Positions 20,260 to 30,365 of a stretch of DNA of 64,000 nt are shown here, piece after piece; within the stretch, counting starts at the first letter, position 1; every line of letters starts with the position of its first letter. The translations under genes were made by a program, and so were the position numbers. The notes under the pieces were generated by a model. That model saw only the letters and a list, made by a program, of their open reading frames with translations. It was not told the DNA's origin and did no database searches. Source of the DNA: Phytophthora colocasiae (lineage: Eukaryota; Oomycota; Peronosporomycetes; Peronosporales; Peronosporaceae); assembly GCA_018806915.1 (NCBI GenBank), contig JAGKQI010000015.1:124001-188000 (forward strand), written 5' to 3'.

Positions 20260-23156
20260 TTACTTACGCTGCTTCTTGCTCTTGCTACCGGTGCGTTGAG
20301 TGACAGCCGAACGTAAGCGCTTGCTCTTTATCTGAGCGTAGTGAACTTGATCGTCGTAGCTGGTAAAGAATCGGTCCAGTCGAGTTTGAATGTGCCTACC
20401 ACCTGCAACCGCTGCCTTTGTCTTTTCTTCAAGTGGCTGTAACACGCCATCACTCTTTTGAGAGTCCCATCCAAACGCATTGGTGCAGTAGTTCCGCAGA
20501 GCTGCCAAGTCTGGAGCACTCCAAGAGAATCGAGCGTCGGAGCGATCCACTTGCGGGGTCATGTAGGCCTGAACCACCTGCTTACTTGGAAACTCGTCAC
20601 CCAGCTCCCATTTCCGCCGTGCTGTGGCGTGCGACCGCTGGAATCGTTCACGAGTTGTTGCACTGTCGCTTCCGTCACTGTCTTCCGATTCGTCATCTTC
20701 ATCCTTGTTCGTTTTCTTCTTTTTCTTCTTTGAACCTGCTGCTACCCGTTTGGCTTCTTCAGCAACATCAAACTCTCGGACCCACTTCTTAAACTCTCGA
20801 AGCCCTTCAATACCCGGGTAAGCGACTGCAATCTCCGATGCATTAACAATTCCAATACCACGAACTCCATCCGTGTAATCGCTACCAAGAAGCAAAGCCA
20901 AAGCGATAATCTGCTCACGCGAAAATACCAACTCCTGTTCAATGTCTCGCGCCGAAAAAGCCTCAACAAACTTCTGGTGGTGGAAAATATTCTTGTAAAC
21001 GCGCTTGCCACCGAACGGGAAAATATCGCTATCGTCCGTAATAACGCCGCCCACAAGGCCAAGTTACTCTAGTGCTGCACATTGTGCTTCAGCTTCCATA
21101 GGACTCACGAGAAACGGTACACGAAATAAACGCAACAGCGCCATCACTTCAGCCACCATATCATCCGTAATTCCCTCTGTGTCGCGTAGTTGCCGACTAC
21201 GTAACTTCTTCAATTCAAGTTGCTCCTTTTGCAGCGCTGCCTCGTCCATTTCTGGGTGCGTGTCGTCTACAGTGCTAGGTTGCTTTTGTTCTTCTGAATA
21301 CTGGAGATAGCGGACACGGGTACTGCCAGTCTTTTCTTCCTCTTGTTCACTAGCGATTGAAGCTGCCAACGCAGCTTGTAGCCGCTCCTGGCTGTCCGTC
21401 TCTGTATCACCTGTGGCACCCTCCGTGTTTTCATCTTCGTCAATAACAACCACTTCAGTACTACCGGTATCTGCTGCTGTGATCGTAGATTCATCTTCTT
21501 CATCTGACAGCTCAAGACTTGAGTCAAGTGGGGCAGCTGCCGTTCCCTTCACAGGGGAAGACATAGCTCCTGTTCTCGTACCTACCGAACTTCCACGAAC
21601 ACCAATGCTCCCACCATGCTGCAAAGAGTGTGCTTGTAGCGCTCGTCGCACTGCACCGGCTGCCCACTGAGTTAAATTCGAGGCCGTCGTCATCGCAGAC
21701 TGCAAAGCCTCATCCTTCAATAGGTCCAGATCTTCATGAGCCTTTGCATCCTCCATCTCGTTCTTTAGTGTCAGAAACAACTCATCCGTACCATCTTCTT
21801 CGTTCTGGTCATTGACATTGTACACATCAAGGTCAGCACTTAGGGAGTCTAGCTTCTCGTCCGTAGGGAGTTGATTTTGCTCCGAGATCTCAGTAACAAC
21901 GAGGGGGACAGCATCAGTAGATATTTTCTCACTTGGAACGTCTTCCCATTCCATCTCGTCATCGCTCCCTGTTGTGCTTTCAATATTCCTCGAGCTTGAG
22001 ATTTCTGCTTCTGCTTCTGCTTTAGAAGATTGGTCTAAGGTCTCCTGTCCGGCAGATGAAGGTTGCTCCGTGGCTAGACCTTTCACTTCTTCCCAATCAA
22101 CTTCGTCGTCCTCGTCTTCATCTTCGGGTTTTGACAACTCTGTTGCAGTAGGAACAGATTTTGCCGCTGATCCAGTAAACAACTGCTGAAATCGCGCCAT
22201 TTCATCCGGATCAACATCTGCAGCTTTTAGCGAAATACTGACATCATGCACTGGAATCTGGCTTGTAGAGATCTTGGCCTGCGTTGTAGAGGTCTTGGGA
22301 GTAAATTCCGGAGGAGGAGCAGGGGTTTCTTGCTTAAGTCGAGCAAGTCGAAGCTGTTCAATTGCAAGCACAGGCTCCTGCTTCACACGAACCTGATGCC
22401 GCGCCACCCACGCCGCAGTCACCTCTGTTGCTCTGGCATCACGAATGAGCCCTGTTTTTCCCAATGCAAACTCGGACAATGGTTTCTTTTCAACTACTTT
22501 AAAGGCGCTTCCTCGTTCTTGATGAGGCTGTACAACTCCAACTACAGACGCTCGTTCTTCCATATCCGTCCGTTCAACCTCTGCAACGACGTTGTCCTCA
22601 TTTTTCTCTTCCTTCTGCTCTGCATCTTTCTGATAAATATAAAACCGGTTGCTGTTCGAATCAATGCGGTGGCCCTGGCCAACACCTCCTTGGGATTCCA
22701 TCTCCTCCTCCCGTTTCTGCTTCTTGGCTGCTTCAATCCGACGATTCAGCTCACTAGTCTCCAGGAAAGAGGAAATCTGCGTACGAGAGTACTTCTCTGG
22801 GTTGCCTGCAAGGGGAATAAACTGATCTCTCACTTCTTGACGTCTATCGCGTAGAATCTTCTGAATCATATCCTTCTGTAAATGAGGCGGTAGTGAAAAC
22901 ACCGCGTGAAGATCAATCTTGGACAGCCGTGAGGTATCCAACTCGATATCGTCCAGGGTCAACTCCTCGTCCTCCTTTTCCTGCTCTACTGCTGCTTCCC
23001 AAACCATTTCCACTTCATTCTCTTCACTTTTCTCTTCAACATCTTCAATAACTACCTGTTCTACGTCCAATTCCCCCTCTTTCACTTCCTTTTCTTCTTC
23101 ACGTGCATTTGAAGCTTCTGGTAGTGTAAAACCTGGGGCAACTGCAGGTGCTGGGG
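20260..23156 (-). pseudogene. XPG/Rad2-type DNA repair endonuclease, middle and C-terminal part
   Basis: Structure-specific nuclease of nucleotide excision repair that cuts 3' of the lesion. In order (minus strand) come the XPG spacer (SKIDLHAVFSLPPHLQKDMI, FIPLAGNPEKYSRTQISSFL), a long acidic spacer, a UIM-like helix (LQAALAASIASEQEEE), the XPG-I motif (SPMEAEAQCAALE ... TDDSDIFPFGG), the helix-hairpin-helix (LLLGSDYTDGVRGIGIVNA), and a PIP box (QTRLDRFF) near 20380 for PCNA, then a basic nuclear signal. A TAA (21064-21066) sits between E and LGLVGG where the family has Gln; CAA-to-TAA would explain it. The gene converges on the CFAP73 gene with 69 bases between ends. Confidence 0.88.
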
Positions 23157-25272
23157 GTTAGCTTAAACAAGGGTCACCGGCAGGTCTGGTCTCACATTAG
23201 GTCCCTACGTTTATTTTCCAACTGCAGGTCTGGTCACGGATTCAGGTCCCACCGCTTACCAGTACTTAGTACACGTACGAAGTACATTGTCTTGCAGCAG
23301 CGTTTCGGTGATCTTACGTTGCTTGTTCTGTTAAGCAATCACCAAAACGACTGGTGCTCCTTGGCGTTGATGAAGAAAACCAAACCCTCATCCAACCACT
23401 AAGCCAGCACCCACAAGTCATTCTCGAAATCATCTCTCAAATCCCAATGGCAACTAGCCTTCACGGCACTGACCGGAACTCGTTTCCAGTAGTCTCTGCA
23501 ATGCGGTCGGGGTCCCAGCACAGCGACACCGACGTGTCCGAGGCAGAAACCATCATTTTGTACGAGGATGCCGAGCGGAGCTCGGTGTATGAAACTGTAA
23601 TTTTTCTCGACGGATATCAACTTACTCGGTCAAGACGGTCTTCAGTAAAGGCATCATATCGTTGCAGTTACTACAGACGCACTGGTTGTACCGCTCGTGT
23701 AGAATTTTTTGCGGCTGGTGGTGGCTACAGAAGGGTGAGACCACATACATGCAACGTCGCTGAGGTTCCGGACGCGGATAACGCGATGATCAACGTTGAG
23801 GAGCAGATAAAACGCTAGATCGACGGTTGAGCAACCGTCGGAGCCTGCCCTGAGCGTGTGGGACACAATAAACAGTATGTTTTATCAGCGAGAGGATGGT
23901 AGAGCAGTCATTGGCCTTACGCGCGACCAAGTTGTCGGACGAGTGTACAGCACACGGCGTGTACATTATGGCGGTGATATGCATGGACTCATCGAAGTAC
24001 CTCCGCTGTCTATGGTTGTTGGCACTACCCTACGGTTCTTTCAGTTCCACAACATTTACTACGAACCACGCCAGAAAGACCCGAACGAGCCACAGCGAAT
24101 CATTGGTTGGGCGCATCCTGAGTTGATCAAGCTACTCATGTACAAGTCAATAACGGTCTTCGTTGACGGCACGTTCCGGTGTGTACCGTCAAAATTTCAT
24201 CAATGTGTGATTGTCATGGTGATGGATAGCGCTACCGACCTTTTTGTTCCGATCTTCTACGTGCTGTGCAGCGGAAAAACTCAAGACACTTACTGTAACG
24301 TGATCAACAGCATTGTCCAGTGCACGAAGGAGAAGTTGGATCCTGGTACTGTGGTATGTGACTTTGAGGCTGCTCTAATCAACGCAGTCGGCGTACAGTT
24401 TCCGGACGCAACCTTGGTGGGTTGTTATTTTCATTTCAAACAGGCGTTGAGGCGCAAAATGAAGAAGTTGTCGCTACCTGCCGCTGAGATTTCCATCGCT
24501 ATGCAGCGTGGTGTACTCGACACTCTTACTGTCATCAAGCGAAAACATATCGCTAAAAAGGGGATTGCACATGTCAAGTCAATAATGATGGAGAAGTGCT
24601 CGGCTGCCGGTATCTCCTACTCCACCGACAAGTGGCGTTCATTTTGGGCGTATTTTGTCAAGACATGGATCAAGAAGTACAAGCCTGCGTCGTGGAATGT
24701 ACACGGCCTCGACCGCAATACCGTGAGCCGCACCAATAACCCGCTTGAGAGATTTAACCGCGAGTTGAACGAAACATTTTCAACCCCGCACCCGACGTTA
24801 CCAGCATTCGTCAGCAAAATTGGAGTCCCTCGCTCGGAAACACGTACAGCTGAGGCAAGATACACCACTGCGTGTTCGCCGGCGCCAACGCCAGCCGGTC
24901 GTTCTTCCGGCTGCGGTAGAGTTTGAGACGTCCGACGAGGAATCGGAAGACGAGAGGACAGAGGACAGCCGCCAGTACTCCAGTGACAGCACCAACGACG
25001 AAGAGACGGCGGGAGATACCCAAGTGGATATGGAGTTTGAAGTGTTAATCTAGTTGGTTGGTGAAGCTGGAACTTCCGGGGCAGAGATACGCAGGACTCG
25101 GAGCACGTTGATATTGACCTGTTTGTAGAAAGGTTTTACCTCGATTTCCTTCGCTACATTCAAATAAAAATGTTATGTATGGGCTTTAGGTCTGGTCACG
25201 CGTTTGGGTCTCATATCACTGCGAGACCTAATGTGAGACCAGACCTGCCGGTGACCCTCTATTAAATCTACC
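23157..25272 (+). mobile_element. MULE DNA transposon inserted in the XPG gene
   Basis: Nearly perfect inverted repeats of about 34 bases (AGGGTCACCGGCAGGTCTGG and on) lie at 23170-23203 and 25223-25256. Weaker similarity continues outward to GTTAGCTTAAAC / GGTAGATTTAAT. Immediately outside is the 9-bp direct repeat GTGCTGGGG (23148-23156 and 25273-25281), the normal MULE target duplication size. The element lies in coding sequence, and the XPG frame is continuous across one copy of the repeat. Confidence 0.9.
23447..25053 (+). pseudogene. MULE transposase with FLYWCH-like zinc finger
   Basis: From ATG 23447 the first frame has a FLYWCH-type finger (VKASYRCSYYRRTGCTARV ... RPHTCN) that binds DNA. 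After a frameshift at about 23816 the catalytic part runs to about 24826 with the DDE residues in VFVDGTFRC, VVCDFEAALINAV and TNNPLERFNRELN, plus the conserved GCYFHFKQALRRK. A second frameshift near 24826 moves into the acidic tail (ETSDEESEDERTED) ending at 25053. It would catalyse excision and insertion of the element. With two frameshifts this copy is inactive. Confidence 0.85.
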
Positions 25273-25480
25273 GTGCTGGGGCTCCTCCGTTCTTCTTGAG
25301 CTCCTGTCTGGCCTGTTTGAGTCTGTTAAGTAGAATACGCTGGGCTGTATGGCGTAGATTAGCACTCTGTTGCTCCTGTCTCTTCCTGCGTCTAGCGATT
25401 GTTCTCTTCTTGATCTCTGGCGTCTGTCCGTCGAACACGAAGACCGGACGGACTCCATAGTAAAGCAATATGGCCACTCA
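25273..25480 (-). pseudogene. XPG/Rad2-type endonuclease, N-domain part
   Basis: The minus strand reads AILLYYGVRPVFVFDGQTPE, IKKRTIARRRKRQEQQSANL and HTAQRILLNRLKQ. This is the end of the XPG N-domain, with the metal-binding Asp of VFDG. It ends ELKKNGGAPA at the MULE target repeat and joins in frame to the PAVAPGFTLPE segment at 23147. The first part of the N-domain (the usual GVKGLW start) is not found upstream. Sequence from 25481 on is unrelated, so the 5' end has also been lost or rearranged. Confidence 0.8.
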
Positions 25481-26749
25481 TGAAATTCATGCGGGTTAGG
25501 GTATTGCCAAGAGATAACGTGGCACTGTTTCCGTAAATTCTGGCCGTCGTACACGGCAGGTAGCGCCTTAAAAATTCGTCACAAGCTGTACCTAATGCTT
25601 CTCCATGCTTGTACCAAGCTTTGGTCTGTGCGGAGCTCCTCATGTGCGGGGATTGTCGACCCCCCGAACCCCCCCATTGGGGGGGGTTCGCACCGGCAAA
25701 TTTCCAGTAGGCGACTTACATAAACCAGTCTTTTTCGTGTCTCGTTTGACCGAATTTGCAGAAGAGTGGTACTTTTTCCGAGTAGGGAGATCAGCTACTC
25801 GGAATTTCTTCAGTTTGCAGTAGGGGAGAATCCAAGAAGGCCATGGCGAGCGTGGAGCAAGGTCAGAGCCACTCGTAGCGTAAGGGAGTAGCGGGGCGAT
25901 GTCGTAGCTGTAATCACCGTCGCTCTCTTCACTGCTACTCTCTCCATTATCTTCGCCGCGTTCAATAAACCAACGAATCGCGACCAGATCTGCTGGGGAT
26001 ACGCTGGCCCCCGCCATTTTGTCTGTGTTCTCTGAGGCAGCTGAAGATTAACCGGTTGGAAGGCAACTCGCCGATTTCAGTAAATTTGGAGAAATGGACT
26101 TTCTTGTAATCTACGGTACTGGAAATTTGCCGGTGTGAACCCCCCATATTGATGACATATGATCTCACAGGACCTGTATAAAGCGATATTACAGTTTACA
26201 TGAGAGTCATTGATAAAGAATGCGGGGCATACATCAGTACACCCGAATCTTATTGAAGCTGTCCACCGCCAACTAGACCGCACATCCGAGTAGTATTCGT
26301 GCCGTTGCACCAAGTGGTCTCGAAGGCTGACACAACCTGTGTCAGTGGCACTGCCGCATATGGTTCTATCCTCCCTCCTGCAAAACACTATTACAGTATG
26401 CACGTTTTTCATTCCTCACTTACATGCCCATGGTCAACATACGATGCGACGCGGACGGTGACACTACTCAACATAGAATTTATCATCACTAAAGCGTGTG
26501 CAAGCAACGGTTGGACCTACAAGAACAAGGCCAACTGCGACAACAAGGGGTTGAGAGTGCTGCATAATCTCCAGTGAAGGGTACTTTTGTGGTATTGTAA
26601 ATTACAACATTCGTTCATACTATTTGTAATGAACGAATGTTGCAGTACTTCCTGGGTCTTCAATGCCAGCTGAACTCTCGATGACACACAACGTATTGTT
26701 ACTGATAAACAATGAAGAATGGGATGTTGTTCGTTACTAGTTATACCTT
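25481..26749. other. Unassigned interval with two strong hairpins
   Basis: A minus-strand frame at 26017-25640 (MAGASVSPADLVAIRWFIER, then Ser/Glu-rich) has no family I recognise. Next to its end a GC hairpin lies at about 25665-25690 (arms GAACCCCCCC). A second hairpin at 26603-26643 has 14-bp arms CAACATTCGTTCAT. The rest shows nothing supported. Confidence 0.4.
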
Positions 26750-27831
26750 TGTAACAGGATGAGAATCGAACGCCTCAAGTTGAAGTTGACGATGGCGGAA
26801 GATCGCTGGATGATTGAAACGTCAGAGCTGGGATGAGTATGGCGAGGAAGATCGCTAACTAGCGAATGAACGACGTGAATGATGGCCGCATGAGATCTAC
26901 CGGGTGGCGTATGACTGCACGGAGGAGATCGCAGTCGACGTTGAAACTGGCGTGTAGCCAACAGCCTTCGAACGAGTGGATGAACGCAGCAGTTTGAAAT
27001 TCGCAACGGAGAACGCCAGTACCGAATTTGCAGCGGGGAGCGAAGACGTCTCGAACTTGCAACGACAACGACAAGTGCCTTGGAAGTTGGACCGACGGCT
27101 TCATAAACTTCGCACCGAGGAGCAAACGGCTGAAACGAACGAACGACTTAGCAAGCTGTGCGCTGGACAGCAGTGAACGAACGGGCGGACGAGTGGCCAA
27201 CCGCATACTGGTGGGCAAGTGGCTGGAACGAACGAACGAACGAACGACTTTGGAAGTTGCGCGCTGGGAGGAAGGTAAACGAACGAAGGTACCTCGGGAT
27301 CTGCGCTCTGAGAGGCCGGTGACCGACGGGAAAACGATAAGGTAGTTCGGGAATTTGTACTCCTAGGGCAGACGACTGAAGAACGGACGAACGAACGACG
27401 AACGTAGTGAGCGAGTAGAACGAGTGTACGACTGTAGCTTTGAACGACAACCGAGTGGAGGCTGATACGACTAAGCATTGGACGGAAGAACCCCTGGACG
27501 TGAAGTTGGCGACGGGCTATCGGGAACGGGTCATTAGCACTAGTAGCGCAGCGAGGAGCTCCAAAGACGGTCATTAGTGCCTGCGAAACGAGGAAATCGG
27601 CCAAGGTGAACGAACGATTGACGGACGAACGAACGAGTGAACGTAAAGGGTGAAAACTCTATTACATTTGAATACAAATAGGAACGAAGTTCCGGCGCAG
27701 GTGACTGAGCCAGCAGTGTGTTGTGTTGATTAAGAATTAGCCCCACGAACGAGGGACCCGGCGAGACAAACGCAGATAAGTACTGTCAGCCATACGATCC
27801 GCTAGCGAACAGGCGTATTGGGTTCGTCACA
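26750..27831 (+). repeat. 5' LTR of gypsy-2
   Basis: 1082 bp, from TGTAACAGGATG to GGTTCGTCACA. It contains many short CGAA/GAAC runs, which create long antisense frames without biological meaning. Confidence 0.93.
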
Positions 27832-30357
27832 TGGTGGTCATACAGGGGCATAATCAGCAAAAACTACGTCAACAACAACTAACGAAGAAGCGCGAACTAC
27901 GGAAGAAGCGAAGTACGATGACAACGACGACGGCAGCGGTAGTGGCAACGGCGAAAACGACTCGAATGACCCCAAGCAAGAAGAACCGAACCAAGCCGCT
28001 TGAAGTCGAAGAAAAGAATGAAGATAACGAGGACAACGATGGAACCGCAAAGCTCACGAGTGTGGAACCGCAACCGGACCAGGAACCAGCAGGAACTGCG
28101 AGATCGGAGCGATCGGTGGAACCTACGAGTGATGCTGCCGGAGCCGTATGAGGGTCAGTCAGACGACACGCAAGAACCGACAGAGGCAGAAATCATTAAC
28201 TTGACACGTACCATGAGGAAGCTGGGAGCAGTAGCCGCCAAAACCGGAACAGGAACCAATGTATCGGCCCAGTTGAGGAAATTGGCAACGGACCTGCAGC
28301 AGCTAGCGACTCCAAGAGCTAATACTATCGGTGGACATGAAGCAGTCGAACAGGTAGACGAATTACGTGGGCACGAACGTCGGCGTGATCAACCACATCT
28401 GGAAGACCATGAAACCCGGGAACGGCTGGAGGATGATGACGACCGGCCGATACGAACCCGACTACGAAAAGGGGAACGAGACTCACCAACACGACGTGGG
28501 GAGTATGAAGCTCGTAGAACAGCCGAACGAGTCAGTCAGCGAGGTAACTATAACGACGCCGGCGACGAAGACTCGGGAAGTGATTCTGATCTGGAAGAGA
28601 AACCACGACATCATGCAGCGGTGCCTCCGGAATCAAAACGGCGCACACGGGTCAGAAGACACCGGAATGACAACCATAATGATGGCGGTGGAGAACGAAG
28701 AAACCAAAGACGTGAACGCAGCGATGGTCGTCGACGAAGGGAAGAACAACACCATGGAGACCGATACCATAGGGGACAACGCGATGCCCAACACCCTCGA
28801 CGCCGTCAACAAAGAGCAGCACCAGGTGGGGACTCATCTGACGGAGCTAGCAGTTCGAACGACGATAGTTCAGGCAGTGATCGGCGGGGGCGACGTGACC
28901 TAAGCAGTAGTCGAAGCCGAAGTCGAAGCAGTAGCTCGGAGAGTCGACACAGTTCTGGTGAAGGCAGTGATTCGAGCGATATGAGACGTGATAACCATCG
29001 TCGTATCCGAGAACCCCGAAGAAATGATAGACGACGCGAACGACATGAACGAAGACCACATCATGAGAGACGAGGACGACGACACCGAGTGCGGAATATT
29101 AAAGATCTGGAGCTTCCGAGTTTCACACCGACGCCGAGAGCCTCAGTGTCAACGTGGGTAGACAGAATTGACTTAGCATTGAAGGGAGCCAAAGAATCGG
29201 GACGAGGTGAATGGTCGGACCACTCTTTGTACTTCATTCTCGGAAACAAGTTGATGGAGAGCGCAGCAAGATGGTGGGTTAACATGGATAGAAGATTGCA
29301 TCGTCGGGATCGCACTTGGACGAAATTGAAAGTGGCGTTGCTACGGAGATATGGACCGCGTGTAGACAAGTCTGCTGCCGAAGCTCGAGTGAACGCGCGA
29401 TACCGATTTCATCAGGAGCCATATGCGGATTTCGCGGCGGGTTTACGTGAAGCGGCGGACAGGAATGAAGTCAGTGAGAGAGTGTTTTTGGCGCAGTTCT
29501 ATCGGTGCATTGATCGAACGGTACGACAACTGATTAAGCAGCCACCGGTGCCTCGAACTTTGGAAGAAGCTGGGGAAAAAGCCATTGAAATTGATGATCC
29601 CATGTACTACGTAACTGGAAATCCACCTGGAATGTCGACTCAACCCCGACCACAATCTGGAAGCGACGGAAGGATGGTAGTGATTCCTGGTGTTGGTACG
29701 TTGGCCTTGCCGGCGGAAGGAAATGAGGACGAACCGAAAAATGCCAAAATGCCAGCGGGAACGACGGATGCAGTCGCCATCTGCAACAACCAACAGGGGG
29801 TATACAACTGGCCTGCTGGTGTGTTCGAATTTCCACCGGGACAGAAATGGAATGGAAGATTCTGGGCAGCAGCTGGAAACAATGGAAAGAAGCGAGCCGA
29901 CAAAAAGAAGGCTAAGCAGAAGCCAAAAGCAGACGTGCAATTGTCCAAGGAACGAAAGAGACACAAACGCGTGGTTCCGGACACCAGTAGCGATGAGGAG
30001 CAGGAGGAACCAAGAACGAAACGAACGAAGACGACGACGACTCCATCCACTGCAGCCGTGAAGATGACAAAAGCCGAAGAACCAACGTACGGAGCCACTC
30101 GAATGGTGGAGGCGCAGTCAACGAAGTACGGAAGGCAAGGACGAACGGATAACCCGAACCGACCATGCTTCCATTGCGGACAGAATGGCCATTGGTCATC
30201 GCAGTGCCCAAACGAACCGAAGTGCTATGCGTGCAACCAGAGAGGACACTTTGCGAGGGATTGCCCTAACGACAGCGCCAAGAAACGTAACGACGAGTAT
30301 CTGCGGAAACGGGCTGAGGAAACGAAGAAATCGTCGGAAAACGACAACCGGGCGTAG
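27831..30357 (+). CDS. gypsy-2 gag with two zinc knuckles
   Basis: The main frame (to 30357) holds a very long Arg/Ser/Asp-rich N-terminal part, then the retrotransposon gag domain (PSFTPTPRASVSTWVDRIDL, ARWWVNMDRRLHRRDRTW, YRFHQEPYADFAAGLREAAD). Two CCHC knuckles follow (CFHCGQNGHWSSQC and CYACNQRGHFARDC, about 30168-30258) that package RNA. The first ATG in this frame is at 28018. A second frame at 27831-28151 from ATG 27831 also looks coding and may be the real start, with a shift near 28140. The frame ends in two TAG codons just before the protease frame. Confidence 0.85.
27832..27849 (+). other. Candidate primer-binding site of gypsy-2
   Basis: TGGTGGTCATACAGGGGC follows the LTR directly and starts TGG, as expected for pairing with a tRNA 3' CCA end. 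The tRNA species was not identified. Confidence 0.45.
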
Positions 30358-30365
30358 TAGCGGAG

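Noticed and set aside
19011..21066. Stop-codon reassignment or readthrough to explain internal stops
   Set aside because: All three stop codons occur internally within two neighbouring genes, together with frameshifts and transposon insertions; decay explains it better.
20724..22854. Plus-strand frames rich in Leu/Phe opposite the XPG gene, resembling membrane proteins
   Set aside because: They mirror the acidic/Lys-rich XPG spacer in reverse complement and have no independent support.
23140..25285. MULE inserted into an XPG intron (GTAGAT ... CTAACCCCCAG looks like splice sites)
   Set aside because: Such splicing would leave the XPG frame out of phase, whereas removing the element with one 9-bp duplication keeps it in phase.
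27101..27604. Long minus-strand frames in both gypsy-2 LTRs (also 35995-36498), rich in Ser/Arg/Phe
   Set aside because: They arise from CGAA/GAAC repeat runs lacking stops in that phase, occur only because the LTR is duplicated, and show no domain.
28367..28903. Second plus-strand frame within gypsy-2 gag
   Set aside because: Shadow of the Arg/Asp-rich gag sequence; no conserved motif.
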